Source of the DNA: an uncultured Collinsella sp.
Lineage (GTDB): Bacteria; Actinomycetota; Coriobacteriia; Coriobacteriales; Coriobacteriaceae
Reading direction: 5' to 3'
NCBI GenBank assembly: GCA_937982065.1
Contig: CALJMO010000069.1
Coordinates: 1-41,916, forward strand
Length of the DNA stretch: 41,916 nucleotides
Shown here: positions 16,211-25,826 of the stretch, piece by piece
How positions within the stretch are numbered: the stretch's first letter is position 1
How the letters are laid out: the number at the start of each line of letters is the position of its first letter
Position numbers and translations under genes: made by a program
Notes under the pieces: model-generated
What the model saw: only the letters and a program-made list of their open reading frames with translations
Database searches by the model: none
Told to the model about the DNA's origin: nothing

Positions 16211-19200
16211 CTACCGACGCTTGGTAAACACGAACACACCGATGACGGCAAGACCGATCACGCCGGCCGCCACGCCAGCAATGGCGAGCGGGTTGAAGCC
16301 AGACTCCTGCGAGGGAGTCTCAGCGGACTTCTTAGCGGTAGTCGTGGCGGCCGCGCCCGTATCGGACTTGGAGCCGGACTTGCTGGACTTCTTATCAGAC
16401 TTCTTGCTGTCCTTCTTGTCGGACTTGTCGGAATCCTTCTTGGAATCCTTGCCGTCCTTGGTCTCGGTCTTGGTCGTGGTGGACACCGGCTTTTGGCCCG
16501 GAGCAACAGCACCGCCAGACTGTTGGCCGTTCGTGCCGTTGCCGGAGTTACCGCCATTACCGCCGTTGGAGCCAGAGTCGCCATTGCCGCCAGGGTTAAC
16601 GGCATTCTTGGTCCACTTAGCATACAGCGTCATATCAGCCGTCACCGCAGCGTCAAATTTGTACGCTTCCGTGCAAGCCTCATCGGTATACCAGCCAGCG
16701 AAGGTATACCCTTCGCGCGTCGGATCGGCAGGCTTAGTAACAGAGCCGTTGGCAGCCGTGGTCTGGAAATCGACCTTGGATCCCTCGCCAGTGTTAAACG
16801 AGACCTTCATGCCAGCGTTCAGCTTAAACAACGCGCCAGAGTCGTTGATGTAGTACAGGTTGCCCTTGGCATCACACGCGATCGGCGAGTCGCAACAGTT
16901 ATAGTGCCCCGTCGCGCTAAACACACCAGATGCCTCGGCATCGCCCAGCTTGTAGCGATAAACGCCACCGCCTGAGGTGTAGTTAACGAAATCAGAGGTC
17001 TCACCGTAGTTAACCGTAAAGTACACATACGTGCCATCTGCCTGAGTGCTCACCAGCGGAGCGCCCTTAATGCCACCAAGAATGCCAGCCGTCAGCTGGG
17101 AGCCGTCTGCAGTCGTGACCAGCGTCGTAGCAAAGTCCTTGTTCAGATCAATGATAGCGAGCGCCGCGCTGCCATTGGCTTCGCCGCCGACAATCAGCTT
17201 GCCATCATACGTCGTAGGCACGCATCCACATCCCGTAAGGCCAAGGTCGACCACACGCTCCTCGGTAATACGCGAAGCGGCATCCGCACTGCGTGAATCG
17301 CCATCAGAAATCGCCAAGACATGCAGCTTGCCGTCGCGCGAGATCAGATAGGCATGGCTGCCGTCAGCCGAAAGCACGCAGGTGGAGTTGACAATCGCTC
17401 CAACCGAAACGCTGCCGAGCACATCACCCGTTGACTTGCTGAGCATCTCGACCGTACCAGAGCTGGTGGGGACCAAGACAAAGTCATCGCCCACCGTAGC
17501 GCCTGTCCAGTAATAGCCCTCATCAGCATTGACATGCTGCCACGAAACAGCACCGGTCAGGATATTAATACGCGTCAGATGACCGTTATTGTACGTACCC
17601 TTTCCATAGTCGACATCAACGGTGCCGACATAGAGGTAATTGCCATCAACCGTCAGCTGAGAATTCGACTGGGCAATCTCGCTCACAGAGTCAGTGACCC
17701 AAACCGTTGTGAGCGCGTCAGCCGTCAGGGCCTGGATCGCACCGCCGTCAAGCGGAACGATAACCAAACCGTTCGCATAAATCGGGCGCGAGGTGTAACC
17801 GACCGCTTTCTTAAGATTCGACTCGGCAAGGACCTTGCCCGACTCGGCGTCAATCTTTAGCAAACGCTTGTTGACGGCAAGATACACGTTGCCGTTCACG
17901 ACAATAGGTTCACTCGCGTTGGAATACGCCGAACCAGAATACGCCTTCCAATCGAACGTCCATGAGCTCGCCAGCGCACCCGTAGGCGTCGAAACGTTTT
18001 CGACCGCTGCATTGGACTTACCATCCCAATCGGACTTCCAATCGGACGGACGCGGGGCGCTCGGATTGACTACGACCTCGTCGGGATTAGGCACCGTATC
18101 GCCGGCAGCATAGGCCCAGACGATCTCGTCACGCGACTTGAGTACGTAGTCACTATCGAGCTGAGATCCGGGAACACCGTTAACGAAGAACGACCAAGCG
18201 CCGGCCAACTTAGTGCCGTCAAGCGGAGAGACAAGGCTGTGAACGCCCCAGAAGCCCAGCTGATCGTACATCTCGGACTTGATGCCCAAAGCATCAAAGT
18301 AGGCGGCAGTGGCCTCCTTGATCGTCGTGCCCTCAACAAACACCTGCGTCGAAGGATCGGTCCAGCGCTGCGCCTTATCGTCCTTCTTGCCGATGATCTC
18401 CATCGAGACAGAAACCTGACCGGGCATGGTGCCATCGGAACCATAGACCCAGGCAACCTCGTCGCCGGCCTTAAGCGTGTAGTTGCCGGCGCCAACATTG
18501 GCCATCTTGCCGTTAACGAAGAACTGCCAGGACTTCCAGGTGCTTTCGTTAACCTGTACGGTCGAAAGCTTCAAGCTCTTATTGAACGGAGAAGTCAGCG
18601 AATTGAGGAACCAACCATACGAACCGGTTTGGACGTCGGCGCCAATGCCGGCCTGCTTAAAGACCTGCTCGGAAAGATCGGCGGCAGTTGCGCCCTCTTC
18701 CACCAGCGAGGTCGTAGGCTGCGCCCACGTCTGCTGAGCACCCGAGGCGTCCTGGCCGATAACGGTGCAGCTTACCGAAAGCTGGTCGGTGGGTGCAGCG
18801 TCACCGTACTTCGAGTAGCACCAGACGACAGAGTCGCCCGCCTCGAGCTTGTAGTTGCCAGCGCCCACCGATGCAGCCGTGCCGTTGATGAACAGCTGCC
18901 AATAGGCGCCCGTAGCATGGTCGTATGCAAGGGTGCGATCGGCATCGAAAGGCGACGTAATGGAGTTGAGCACCCAACCCCAAGAGCCGTTGGGGTCGTA
19001 GTCGGCCTTGAGGCCGGCCTGCTTAAAGAGCTCCTCGGAAAGATCGGCAGCCGTCGAGCCGTTCTTGAGCGTGTACTGCGAAGCGGCAGCCCACGTCTGC
19101 TGCTTGCCCTTGGCGTCGACGCCGATAACTGTGCCCGTCGCCGTAACCTCGGGATCGTTTTGACCGCTCGTGCCCAGAACCGTGATCTTTGCCGATACGT

Positions 19201-22200
19201 CCTGGTTGGCAAGCTTGGCATACGCGGCATTGTCGGGATAGCGCTTAGCATAGCGAGCGTACTTCTCGCTCGTCAGGCGCGAGGAAACGACAACCTTCGT
19301 GTTGTACTGCGGCTGCGTGACCTTGAGATTCTCTGCGGAGACAATAGAGCTGTTGCTCGACTTAAACAGACGCCAGTCCTGTCCAGACATCGCGTCATAA
19401 CCAGGCAGGTCAACCGGAACAATACCAAGGGACGTCGAATCGGTCGTCGCCTTGTTGTAGCTCCAGGCAAGGTTGCCGTCGGCATCGAGATACGCCTTCT
19501 GGAAGGCGTGCATGTCCGCCGAAACGGCATTGGCTTTCTGGCCATTAAGAATGGCGTCAGCATAGCCGGACTTCGCCTTTTCCATAAGAGAAAGCTCGGC
19601 ATCGAGCTCGCCCTGGTCCTGCGGGGCAATCGCAAAGTCGAGGGTCTTGCTTGCCGTGACCTCGGCGTTAGACTTATCGGTCACCGTAAGGGTGACCTTG
19701 GTCTTCGCTGCCTTGGCTCCGGGCAGCGGCTGGTAGACCGTGCCCTTGTAACCGTTGAACGTGATGTCGTCGGTGCTGGCGGAGTACTCGACCTTGTAGT
19801 ACTTGCCGTCGATATTGAGCGTGCTCGTGCGCGGCATCTGCAGATCGGCGGTCAGGCCATCCTTGTTGGCAACCGTTTCGGTGCCGGAGTACTTGATGTT
19901 GTCGTAGGTAAAGGCCGCATCGACCTTCTCCTGCAGTGCCTTCTTGTCGGCGGCGACCTTCTCGGGATCGCCCTTGACGGTTACCGTGAAGTCGTGCGAG
20001 CCGGCAAGCTTGATGTCGCCATTCGTAACCGTAACCTTGGCGGTCAGCGTCACGTCTCGATCGCTCGATGCGCGCGAAACCTTACCCGTCTTATCTTCCC
20101 AGCTATAACCAGAAACAAACAGGCGCTCGGTGTCGGAGCTTGTCCATTCAACAGAGAATTTCTTTGCGGAACCCGCCTTGTACGGAAGCGTGACATTTTG
20201 GGTCACGCCATCGGCGGACTCGCCCGACGCGTAGCCAATCTGCAGGGATTCGGCAGCACTGTCAAGAAGGTCTTGCAGCTTGGCCTCGTCCCAAGCAACC
20301 TGTACCGACTTGTTGGGCTGGTAAGGCTCAGTCTTGCCATCGCGTGACAGCTCAAACACCACATCGGCGCTACGCAGACCGTCGATGTTGTAACCGGTGT
20401 AGTCGTTGGGGTCGATGTAGAAGAAGGTCACATCGCCGTTGGTCTTATCCTGAGCGTCGGAGATGCCAACCGTAGCCTTGGCATCCTCAGCCTTAAAGAG
20501 CACGCCGTCCTCGGAGACCTTGACGTCAACGTCAGTAAATCCCAGATCGGCAAGCTGTGCCTTCAGCGCGTCGTTAACGTTGCCGCCCTTAGCGCTGTAG
20601 TCAACAACAATCTGCTTGTTAGCATCGTTAAGCTTTTGGACTGCAGCCTCAAGCGAGCCCGCGGCGATAACCTTGTTGGCAGAGACAATCTCGACCGTCG
20701 AGCTGCCGCTCGTAGCGACAGCCTTCAGATACTTGCCAGCAGCAGATGCCGAGACCGTCGCCTCGGCGCCCGACATATCGGACAGCAGCGTCCAGTCGGC
20801 CTCCGGAGCCTTCGCATCGTCCGCCGCATACCAGGCAACAGTCGCCTGAGTGGTCACGTCAATGCCGTTGGTGGCCGAACCGTCGGCGCGCTTAGCCTGC
20901 GCCGTCGCCTTGACGCTATCGCCCGAGACGAGATGGGTCGAATCGCTATTGATCTGCGGCGTAGTGATCACGCGCAGCAGGTTATACTCCCCCGCCGCGG
21001 TGACGCTATCGGGCGAAACCCACTCAACCGTGTTGTCGAGTGCGTTCGCCGTAACTTTGATGCGCTTGCCAACAAGCGCGTCCGTAATAGTCAGGCTGCC
21101 ATCGGTCGTATCGATGCCGTCGGTGAGCTCGGTCCAGTCGGCATCGCCCTCGCCCTTGGCATACCACGCCATGGTGAGCTCGGCATCGTCGGGCACGTCC
21201 TTCGTCGAGCCCGACCAGCTTCCCGGCACCTGAACACTCGGCGTGATCTTTGAGCCCACGCTCAGCGTAACGTTCTTTTCGGCAAGCTCGATGCCCGCCA
21301 GCTTGTATTGGCCCTTAAGCGTTACGGGACCAAGCGGAGCAATAGACTGCGTGCCGCTGTACGAGCTCTTCTTCTGCGTGCTGGAAACAGTGTTTTCGCT
21401 CGTCACCTTCACGCGCAGATACTTGCCGGCATAGGCGGCGTCAACGGTATAGGTGGCCTTGGTAGCACCGGGGATATCGGTGTAAGCGGAGTCGTAGCTC
21501 GAGCTGCTGTTTGCATACTGCCACTGGTAGGTCACATTATCGGTGCGGTCGATATAGTGATAGTTGGAGCCGTCCTTTTTGCGCACCTTGGTCTTGAGCG
21601 TATCGCCCACGTGCACGCCGCTGGTGGCAGGAGAGCCCTCAAACTGCACGTCGTACAGCTCAACTTGGCCAGCGACGGAGACAGGACCCGCCGCATAGTA
21701 CGGCTTCTGCTCGTCGTAACCGCCACTGGCCTTGGCCACGACGTAGTAGCCCTTCAGGGCGGCGGTCACCGTCAGGGTGTTGCCGGTCTCACCCTCGATA
21801 GGCGTGTTGCACGAGCTCGCGTATTTCGAGGTGCCCTTATACCACTGCCACGTGACATGCGAATCGGCGGTAACGTCGGTGGAACCCGCCTTAGCGGTCG
21901 CCGCAATCGTGGAGCCAACCTCGACTTTGCCCGAAGTCGGGCTCATAGTCACGCTCGTGACATTAATTGAACCAGCAGCAGCGACGAGAGCGCCCGTCGA
22001 GTTGGTCAAGCTCGAAGAGCCGATCTTCGAGGACACCTTGCACTTGAGGTACTTACCACCCAAAGCGTCGGTAAGCTCGAGGGTCTCACCCGTGGCGCCC
22101 GCAATGTCGGTATACGTGCCACTCTTAGTGTCAGAGCTCTGCCACTGGAAGTTGAGCTTGCTCGCGTCGACGAACGCGCCGTACGCGCCGCCCTTCTCCT

Positions 22201-23389
22201 TGGCGCGGGCCTTAGCGGTATCCCCCACCGCAAAGACGCTCGTGTTGTCCTTGGTGTTAACGATGGACACGGCCGAAATCTCAACCGCACCGGCCTGCCT
22301 GACCTTGCTGGAAGTGGTCTTGTTCACCGTGTTGACGCCAGCGTTGGCCTCGACCCTGATGTACTTGCCCTCAAGGTCGTCGGTTACCGTGAGGGAAGCG
22401 CCCGTCTCGCCCTCGATCTTGGTAAAGCCCGAGTACTGCGAGGTAGAAGCGGACCACGTGTAGGCAACCTTGGCGTCGGCGGGGGCTTGCTGATAATAGC
22501 TTATGTACGGAGTCGCCGTCAGGGTATCGCCTATGCCCGGCGTGTCGCTATTCAGCTTGACGCTGTTAAGCTCCATCTGCCCGGCACCCAGCACGGGACC
22601 GGGGATGTTGTTGGCATTGATACCCGAGCCGTACGAAACCGAGGGGCCGAAGTAATCCTTGCCATCAACCGTTACCTTGCAGATGAAGTATTTGCCTTCC
22701 ATCGCGGCGGTGACGGTGAGCGACTGCTCGTGGCCTACGACCTCGGTGTAGTCGGCGACATTGCTGCTGGCCCTGGTCGTGCCGGCGAGCCAGGTGTAAG
22801 TCCAGGTGCCGGGATTGGCAACGGACTCAGTCGAAGTGCCGTACCAGTCGTCCTCGACCTCATCGTACATATTTGCCCAGAGCGTATCGCCCGCGCTGAG
22901 CGCGCCCGACTTCGTGGAATAGGAGCTGTCCTTATCCTTGGTGTCCTGGATGAAGACCTTGGCCTCGCTCGAAAGCGTTGTGGCGGACGCGGCGGCAACG
23001 GCGTTCTTCTGCTCCGAAGCAGCAGACGCCGCAGCGGAGTTCTCGGACTCAGTCGCGTTGTCTGCAGCGGTGCCATCGCCATTCGCGGCACTCGCAGTTG
23101 CGCCCTGATCTGCGCCGGCGTCATCGGCAGCAGCGCTCGCCGCCGCACTGTTCGCGCCGGTGCCGGCAGCAGCGTCATCGTCGGCCGCCGCGCCCTCGCT
23201 GCCCGTCGCAGCCTGGGCCACAGCCTCGGCAATGCCATCGGCACCCTCGGCCCAAAGTTGCGCCGGCGTGGTGCCAAAAGCCATGGCAAAAGCCAGGAAC
23301 GCCACCAGACCGCGCTTGGCTACGCCACGGGCAATCGCTCCATGACGACGCCACGAGGCGCGCTGGCACTCGTCCTCAAACATATCCAT
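16211..23389 (-). CDS. Giant B12-riboswitch-controlled surface protein: Ig repeats, three DUF4430 domains, beta-propeller
   Basis: 2392 residues. Order: secretion signal (1-45; GLVAFLAFAMAFGTTPAQLWA); Ala/Asp-rich linker; about seven Ig-like repeats (roughly 145-905) with endings such as LTVTDDLEGKYIRV; mixed Ig/atrophied-Ig region (910-1410); three DUF4430 domains (about 1415-1530, 1536-1653, 1655-1768), each with a W-x-(L/F)-F-(I/V)-NG core and a closing W-x-Y; a PQQ-type beta-propeller (about 1805-2186); one Listeria-Bacteroides InlB-type repeat (about 2192-2261, GYTFAGWYTDEAC); a Ser/Lys/Asp stalk; and a membrane helix ending FTKRR. There is no LPxTG motif. Start 23389 has GGAG at good spacing; an in-frame ATG at 23470 is an alternative. 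A cobalamin riboswitch lies 145 bases upstream. DUF4430 belongs to the transcobalamin C-terminal-like superfamily, so corrinoid capture at the surface is the favoured inference. Adhesion is the alternative. Confidence 0.85.
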   Translation of the reverse strand: MDMFEDECQRASWRRHGAIARGVAKRGLVAFLAFAMAFGTTPAQLWAEGADGIAEAVAQAATGSEGAAADDDAAAGTGANSAAASAAADDAGADQGATASAANGDGTAADNATESENSAAASAASEQKNAVAAASATTLSSEAKVFIQDTKDKDSSYSTKSGALSAGDTLWANMYDEVEDDWYGTSTESVANPGTWTYTWLAGTTRASSNVADYTEVVGHEQSLTVTAAMEGKYFICKVTVDGKDYFGPSVSYGSGINANNIPGPVLGAGQMELNSVKLNSDTPGIGDTLTATPYISYYQQAPADAKVAYTWSASTSQYSGFTKIEGETGASLTVTDDLEGKYIRVEANAGVNTVNKTTSSKVRQAGAVEISAVSIVNTKDNTSVFAVGDTAKARAKEKGGAYGAFVDASKLNFQWQSSDTKSGTYTDIAGATGETLELTDALGGKYLKCKVSSKIGSSSLTNSTGALVAAAGSINVTSVTMSPTSGKVEVGSTIAATAKAGSTDVTADSHVTWQWYKGTSKYASSCNTPIEGETGNTLTVTAALKGYYVVAKASGGYDEQKPYYAAGPVSVAGQVELYDVQFEGSPATSGVHVGDTLKTKVRKKDGSNYHYIDRTDNVTYQWQYANSSSSYDSAYTDIPGATKATYTVDAAYAGKYLRVKVTSENTVSSTQKKSSYSGTQSIAPLGPVTLKGQYKLAGIELAEKNVTLSVGSKITPSVQVPGSWSGSTKDVPDDAELTMAWYAKGEGDADWTELTDGIDTTDGSLTITDALVGKRIKVTANALDNTVEWVSPDSVTAAGEYNLLRVITTPQINSDSTHLVSGDSVKATAQAKRADGSATNGIDVTTQATVAWYAADDAKAPEADWTLLSDMSGAEATVSASAAGKYLKAVATSGSSTVEIVSANKVIAAGSLEAAVQKLNDANKQIVVDYSAKGGNVNDALKAQLADLGFTDVDVKVSEDGVLFKAEDAKATVGISDAQDKTNGDVTFFYIDPNDYTGYNIDGLRSADVVFELSRDGKTEPYQPNKSVQVAWDEAKLQDLLDSAAESLQIGYASGESADGVTQNVTLPYKAGSAKKFSVEWTSSDTERLFVSGYSWEDKTGKVSRASSDRDVTLTAKVTVTNGDIKLAGSHDFTVTVKGDPEKVAADKKALQEKVDAAFTYDNIKYSGTETVANKDGLTADLQMPRTSTLNIDGKYYKVEYSASTDDITFNGYKGTVYQPLPGAKAAKTKVTLTVTDKSNAEVTASKTLDFAIAPQDQGELDAELSLMEKAKSGYADAILNGQKANAVSADMHAFQKAYLDADGNLAWSYNKATTDSTSLGIVPVDLPGYDAMSGQDWRLFKSSNSSIVSAENLKVTQPQYNTKVVVSSRLTSEKYARYAKRYPDNAAYAKLANQDVSAKITVLGTSGQNDPEVTATGTVIGVDAKGKQQTWAAASQYTLKNGSTAADLSEELFKQAGLKADYDPNGSWGWVLNSITSPFDADRTLAYDHATGAYWQLFINGTAASVGAGNYKLEAGDSVVWCYSKYGDAAPTDQLSVSCTVIGQDASGAQQTWAQPTTSLVEEGATAADLSEQVFKQAGIGADVQTGSYGWFLNSLTSPFNKSLKLSTVQVNESTWKSWQFFVNGKMANVGAGNYTLKAGDEVAWVYGSDGTMPGQVSVSMEIIGKKDDKAQRWTDPSTQVFVEGTTIKEATAAYFDALGIKSEMYDQLGFWGVHSLVSPLDGTKLAGAWSFFVNGVPGSQLDSDYVLKSRDEIVWAYAAGDTVPNPDEVVVNPSAPRPSDWKSDWDGKSNAAVENVSTPTGALASSWTFDWKAYSGSAYSNASEPIVVNGNVYLAVNKRLLKIDAESGKVLAESNLKKAVGYTSRPIYANGLVIVPLDGGAIQALTADALTTVWVTDSVSEIAQSNSQLTVDGNYLYVGTVDVDYGKGTYNNGHLTRINILTGAVSWQHVNADEGYYWTGATVGDDFVLVPTSSGTVEMLSKSTGDVLGSVSVGAIVNSTCVLSADGSHAYLISRDGKLHVLAISDGDSRSADAASRITEERVVDLGLTGCGCVPTTYDGKLIVGGEANGSAALAIIDLNKDFATTLVTTADGSQLTAGILGGIKGAPLVSTQADGTYVYFTVNYGETSDFVNYTSGGGVYRYKLGDAEASGVFSATGHYNCCDSPIACDAKGNLYYINDSGALFKLNAGMKVSFNTGEGSKVDFQTTAANGSVTKPADPTREGYTFAGWYTDEACTEAYKFDAAVTADMTLYAKWTKNAVNPGGNGDSGSNGGNGGNSGNGTNGQQSGGAVAPGQKPVSTTTKTETKDGKDSKKDSDKSDKKDSKKSDKKSSKSGSKSDTGAAATTTAKKSAETPSQESGFNPLAIAGVAAGVIGLAVIGVFVFTKRR

Positions 23390-23533
23390 TTGTCTCCTAT
23401 TGTCTGCACTTGGAGCATTGCCCAGCGGCTGCCCCACGTCATCGCGCACATTGCGCTCGAGTACCCCCATCGGGGTCCCCCTTCCCTCCAGAGCCCAACG
23501 CGTACCGGCGGCATGCGCCACGGTCGCGTGCAA

Positions 23534-23704
23534 GATGGGAGGCGATCCGACTTAACCTTACCGACCCGGGCGCGCCGTCCGATCTGCGACGCGACTATCC
23601 CGGGCCAAGAGGAATTACGGTTACTGGTACAGCCGGGGACTTGCACCCCGATTCTCCCAAACGCGCAGGAAAACCGCGCATTCGTGCGTCTCCGCACCAC
23701 CATC
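23534..23704 (-). ncRNA. Cobalamin (B12) riboswitch
   Basis: Read on the minus strand, GATGG near the 5' end pairs with CCATC at the 3' end (P1). The core GGGAGAATCGGGGTGCAAGT, continuing into CCCCGGCTGTACCAGTAACC, follows the conserved GGGAA..GGTG-AA..TCC-GG..CTG..AACTGTAA pattern. The B12 box at 23537-23553 reads AAGTCGGATCGCCTCCC, followed by ATC, matching the AGYCAGGAGACCTGCC consensus at most positions. About 170 nt is a normal length. It lies 145 nt before the start codon of the giant surface protein. The expression platform probably lies in between; ACCCC/GGGGT can form a hairpin around the in-frame ATG at 23470. I did not test the fold by computation. Confidence 0.85.
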
Positions 23705-23715
23705 TAGGCCATCGA

Positions 23716-23743
23716 TTATTACTGTCAGTATGGTATCACGCAA
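23716..23743 (-). promoter_or_regulatory. Promoter of the riboswitch leader
   Basis: On the minus strand TTGCGT (23738-23743) and TAATAA (23716-23721) are 16 bp apart. The predicted start, near 23709, falls just before the riboswitch P1 stem, which is the expected geometry. Confidence 0.5.
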
Positions 23744-23834
23744 AAGGGCCCCGCACGAAGGCGAAGCCCAAGGTAAAAGCTATGGTTTGCGATAGGGAGG
23801 ACTGTCGTCGGACCTTGCAAGAACAGCTCGTTTC

Positions 23835-23986
23835 AAAACTATGCCGGATTACGGGGCTGATTCAGCACTTCGCAACCATATCAACCATTTTCGAAAATCA
23901 ACGACTCATCTACCTGCGGTTTTAAAAGCGCGAATTTCGGTATGCTCGAGGTTCGGCACTCCAGCCCCGTAAACCGGCATAGTTTT
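23835..23986. repeat. 152-bp element with 26-bp terminal inverted repeats
   Basis: Termini 23835-23860 and 23961-23986 are inverted copies matching at 24 of 26 positions, beginning AAAACTATGCCGG. The interior is AT-richer than the surroundings and holds no reading frame of note. No target-site duplication is obvious. It lies in the 350-bp gap between the B12-riboswitch promoter and the 3' end of the AarF gene. Shape and size fit a MITE-like or palindromic regulatory element. Confidence 0.75.
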
Positions 23987-24054
23987 GTTCGGACCAGCCC
24001 ACGCCGGCGCGGCGCGAGGCAAAATGATCCGTTTCCCCCGACCCCAGGAAATCG

Positions 24055-25818
24055 CTAACGCTTGCCGCCGTGGCTGTTGCGCCAGATCTCGCGGCCCAGC
24101 ATCAGTGCCAGCACCAGCGCACTCACATAGCCCATAAAGCCAATGACCGGGATACCGAACACAACCGGCTCGATGCGCGCGTAGTACACCACCGACGAAC
24201 CGATAAAAAGACCGGCGATCACAATTGCCATCGACATGCGGTCGATAATTCCACCCAGCTGTCGCAGCGCCTTATCGCTGCTCATGATCTGCGTGTTTAG
24301 CTTAAGCTGGCCGCGCGTGAGCATGCGCGACGCCAAGCCCAGATACTCGGCCGCCTCGAGCGAGCCTTTTGCCGCGCGATAGCTGCTCGCGGCAAGATCG
24401 CGCCCCATATCGCGCACGCGCGCATAGGTGCTCTTCTCGTTTTTGATATGCATCTGGATGATCTGGATCATGTTGACGTTGGGCATGTACTCGGTCAGCA
24501 GGCCCTCGAGCGTCACCATGCCGCGGGCGAACATCGTCACCACGCTCGGCAGCTCAACATCGTTCTTGCGCGCCAAATTTAGCAGCGAGGTCAAAAACTC
24601 GCCGATATCAAGATCCTTAAGGTCAAGACCCGCGAAGTCAGCAACGATAAAGTCCAGATCGGACAAAAAGGCCGAATGGTCAAGCTCGGCCGAGTCGCCG
24701 CGCGTCACGGCAAAGCGCATAAGCGAGTCCTTGAGCTTGGGAACGTCACCCTCGGCCACGGCGAAAATCATGTCCTTAACGATACCGCGGTCGTGGCTCG
24801 ACATGCGCCCGACCATGCCCAGGTCGATAAAGTAGACGATGCCGTCCTTGAGAATGATGTTTCCCGCATGCGGGTCGGCATGGAAAAAGCCGTCATCGAG
24901 CACCTGCGTCGAATAGTCCTCGACAATCGCCGAGCCAATCTTTTCCAGGTCATAGCCCTCGGCCACCAGGCGCTCGGGATCGGCAATCGAGATGCCGTCA
25001 ATGTAGTCCATGACCACCACGTGTTCGGTGCAAAGGTCCAGGTAGGACTTAGGACACGACACGCCATGGACGCTCTTATGGAACTCATAGAAATCGTTGA
25101 GGTTTTTGGCCTCAGCCAAAAAGTTGGTCTCCTCGCGAAACGAGGCCCACAGTTCCTCGACGACGGCATGCAAGTCAACAAACTGGTCGGTGTTGACGAA
25201 CTTGGAAACGATGCGCACCACCGAACGAATGATGTCGATGTCCTGCGCCATGACCTGCTGCGCGCCGGGGCGCTGCACCTTAACGGCCACGTCCTCGCCC
25301 GTCACCAGACGGGCACGGTGAACTTGCGCGAGCGACGCGCTACCGAGCGGGTTGGGGTCGATGGCGTCGAACATCTGCCCCAAGCGCTGGCCGTACTCCT
25401 CTTCCAGACAGCGGAGCACTACCTCATACGGCACCGGCTCTACGTCGGAGCGCAGGCGACGCAGCTCGTCGCAAAACCGCTGCGGCAAGATCTCGGAGCG
25501 GTTGGCCAGGATCTGCCCCATCTTGACGAACATGGGGCCGAGCTCTTCGAGCAGGCGGCGCAGGCGCACCGGCGTGAGGTTATCCCACACGCGGTACTTT
25601 TTGACCAGGCGAACAATCTGCCCGATGCGTTCGCGGCGGCCCGCCGGCGTGAGCTGGTATTCCTCGTCCGGCGCCATCGCGTCGGGTTCTTCGGGGACCA
25701 TATCGACAGCGCGCGGCTTCTTGCGAGCACCCGAGACGGCGGCCTCAACCTCATCGACAACCGCCGTCTCGTCACCCAAGGGATCTAGATTGTTGTAATC
25801 GGTGGTGGAATCTGCCAT
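24055..25818 (-). CDS. AarF/UbiB (ABC1) family atypical kinase
   Basis: 587-residue protein of the UbiB/ABC1 atypical kinase-like family. After an acidic ~60-residue extension come the family signature KMGQILANR (the KxGQ motif), GSASLAQVHRA (the Ala-rich loop), VAVKVQRPG with the nucleotide-binding Lys, FHADPHAGNI (catalytic loop) and FIDLGMVGRM (metal-binding Asp). Two C-terminal hydrophobic segments (about residues 530-575) place it at the membrane. Members regulate ubiquinone or other isoprenoid-lipid metabolism; in an anaerobe without ubiquinone the target is unclear. It follows the phasin-like gene with only an 8-bp gap, so the two are co-transcribed. Confidence 0.93.
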   Translation of the reverse strand: MADSTTDYNNLDPLGDETAVVDEVEAAVSGARKKPRAVDMVPEEPDAMAPDEEYQLTPAGRRERIGQIVRLVKKYRVWDNLTPVRLRRLLEELGPMFVKMGQILANRSEILPQRFCDELRRLRSDVEPVPYEVVLRCLEEEYGQRLGQMFDAIDPNPLGSASLAQVHRARLVTGEDVAVKVQRPGAQQVMAQDIDIIRSVVRIVSKFVNTDQFVDLHAVVEELWASFREETNFLAEAKNLNDFYEFHKSVHGVSCPKSYLDLCTEHVVVMDYIDGISIADPERLVAEGYDLEKIGSAIVEDYSTQVLDDGFFHADPHAGNIILKDGIVYFIDLGMVGRMSSHDRGIVKDMIFAVAEGDVPKLKDSLMRFAVTRGDSAELDHSAFLSDLDFIVADFAGLDLKDLDIGEFLTSLLNLARKNDVELPSVVTMFARGMVTLEGLLTEYMPNVNMIQIIQMHIKNEKSTYARVRDMGRDLAASSYRAAKGSLEAAEYLGLASRMLTRGQLKLNTQIMSSDKALRQLGGIIDRMSMAIVIAGLFIGSSVVYYARIEPVVFGIPVIGFMGYVSALVLALMLGREIWRNSHGGKR

Positions 25819-25826
25819 CTGCGCTG

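Noticed and set aside
16205..16500. LPxTG anchor in the giant surface protein
   Set aside because: No such motif; the end is a stalk, one membrane helix and FTKRR.
18239..20347. A 700-codon open frame antiparallel to the giant surface protein
   Set aside because: Arg/Leu/Val-rich shadow without motifs; the other strand shows repeated domains in frame.
23620..23660. A tRNA-like T-arm (GGTGCAAGTCCCC) in the leader of the giant surface gene
   Set aside because: The segment belongs to the cobalamin riboswitch core; there is no acceptor stem, anticodon arm or CCA end around it.
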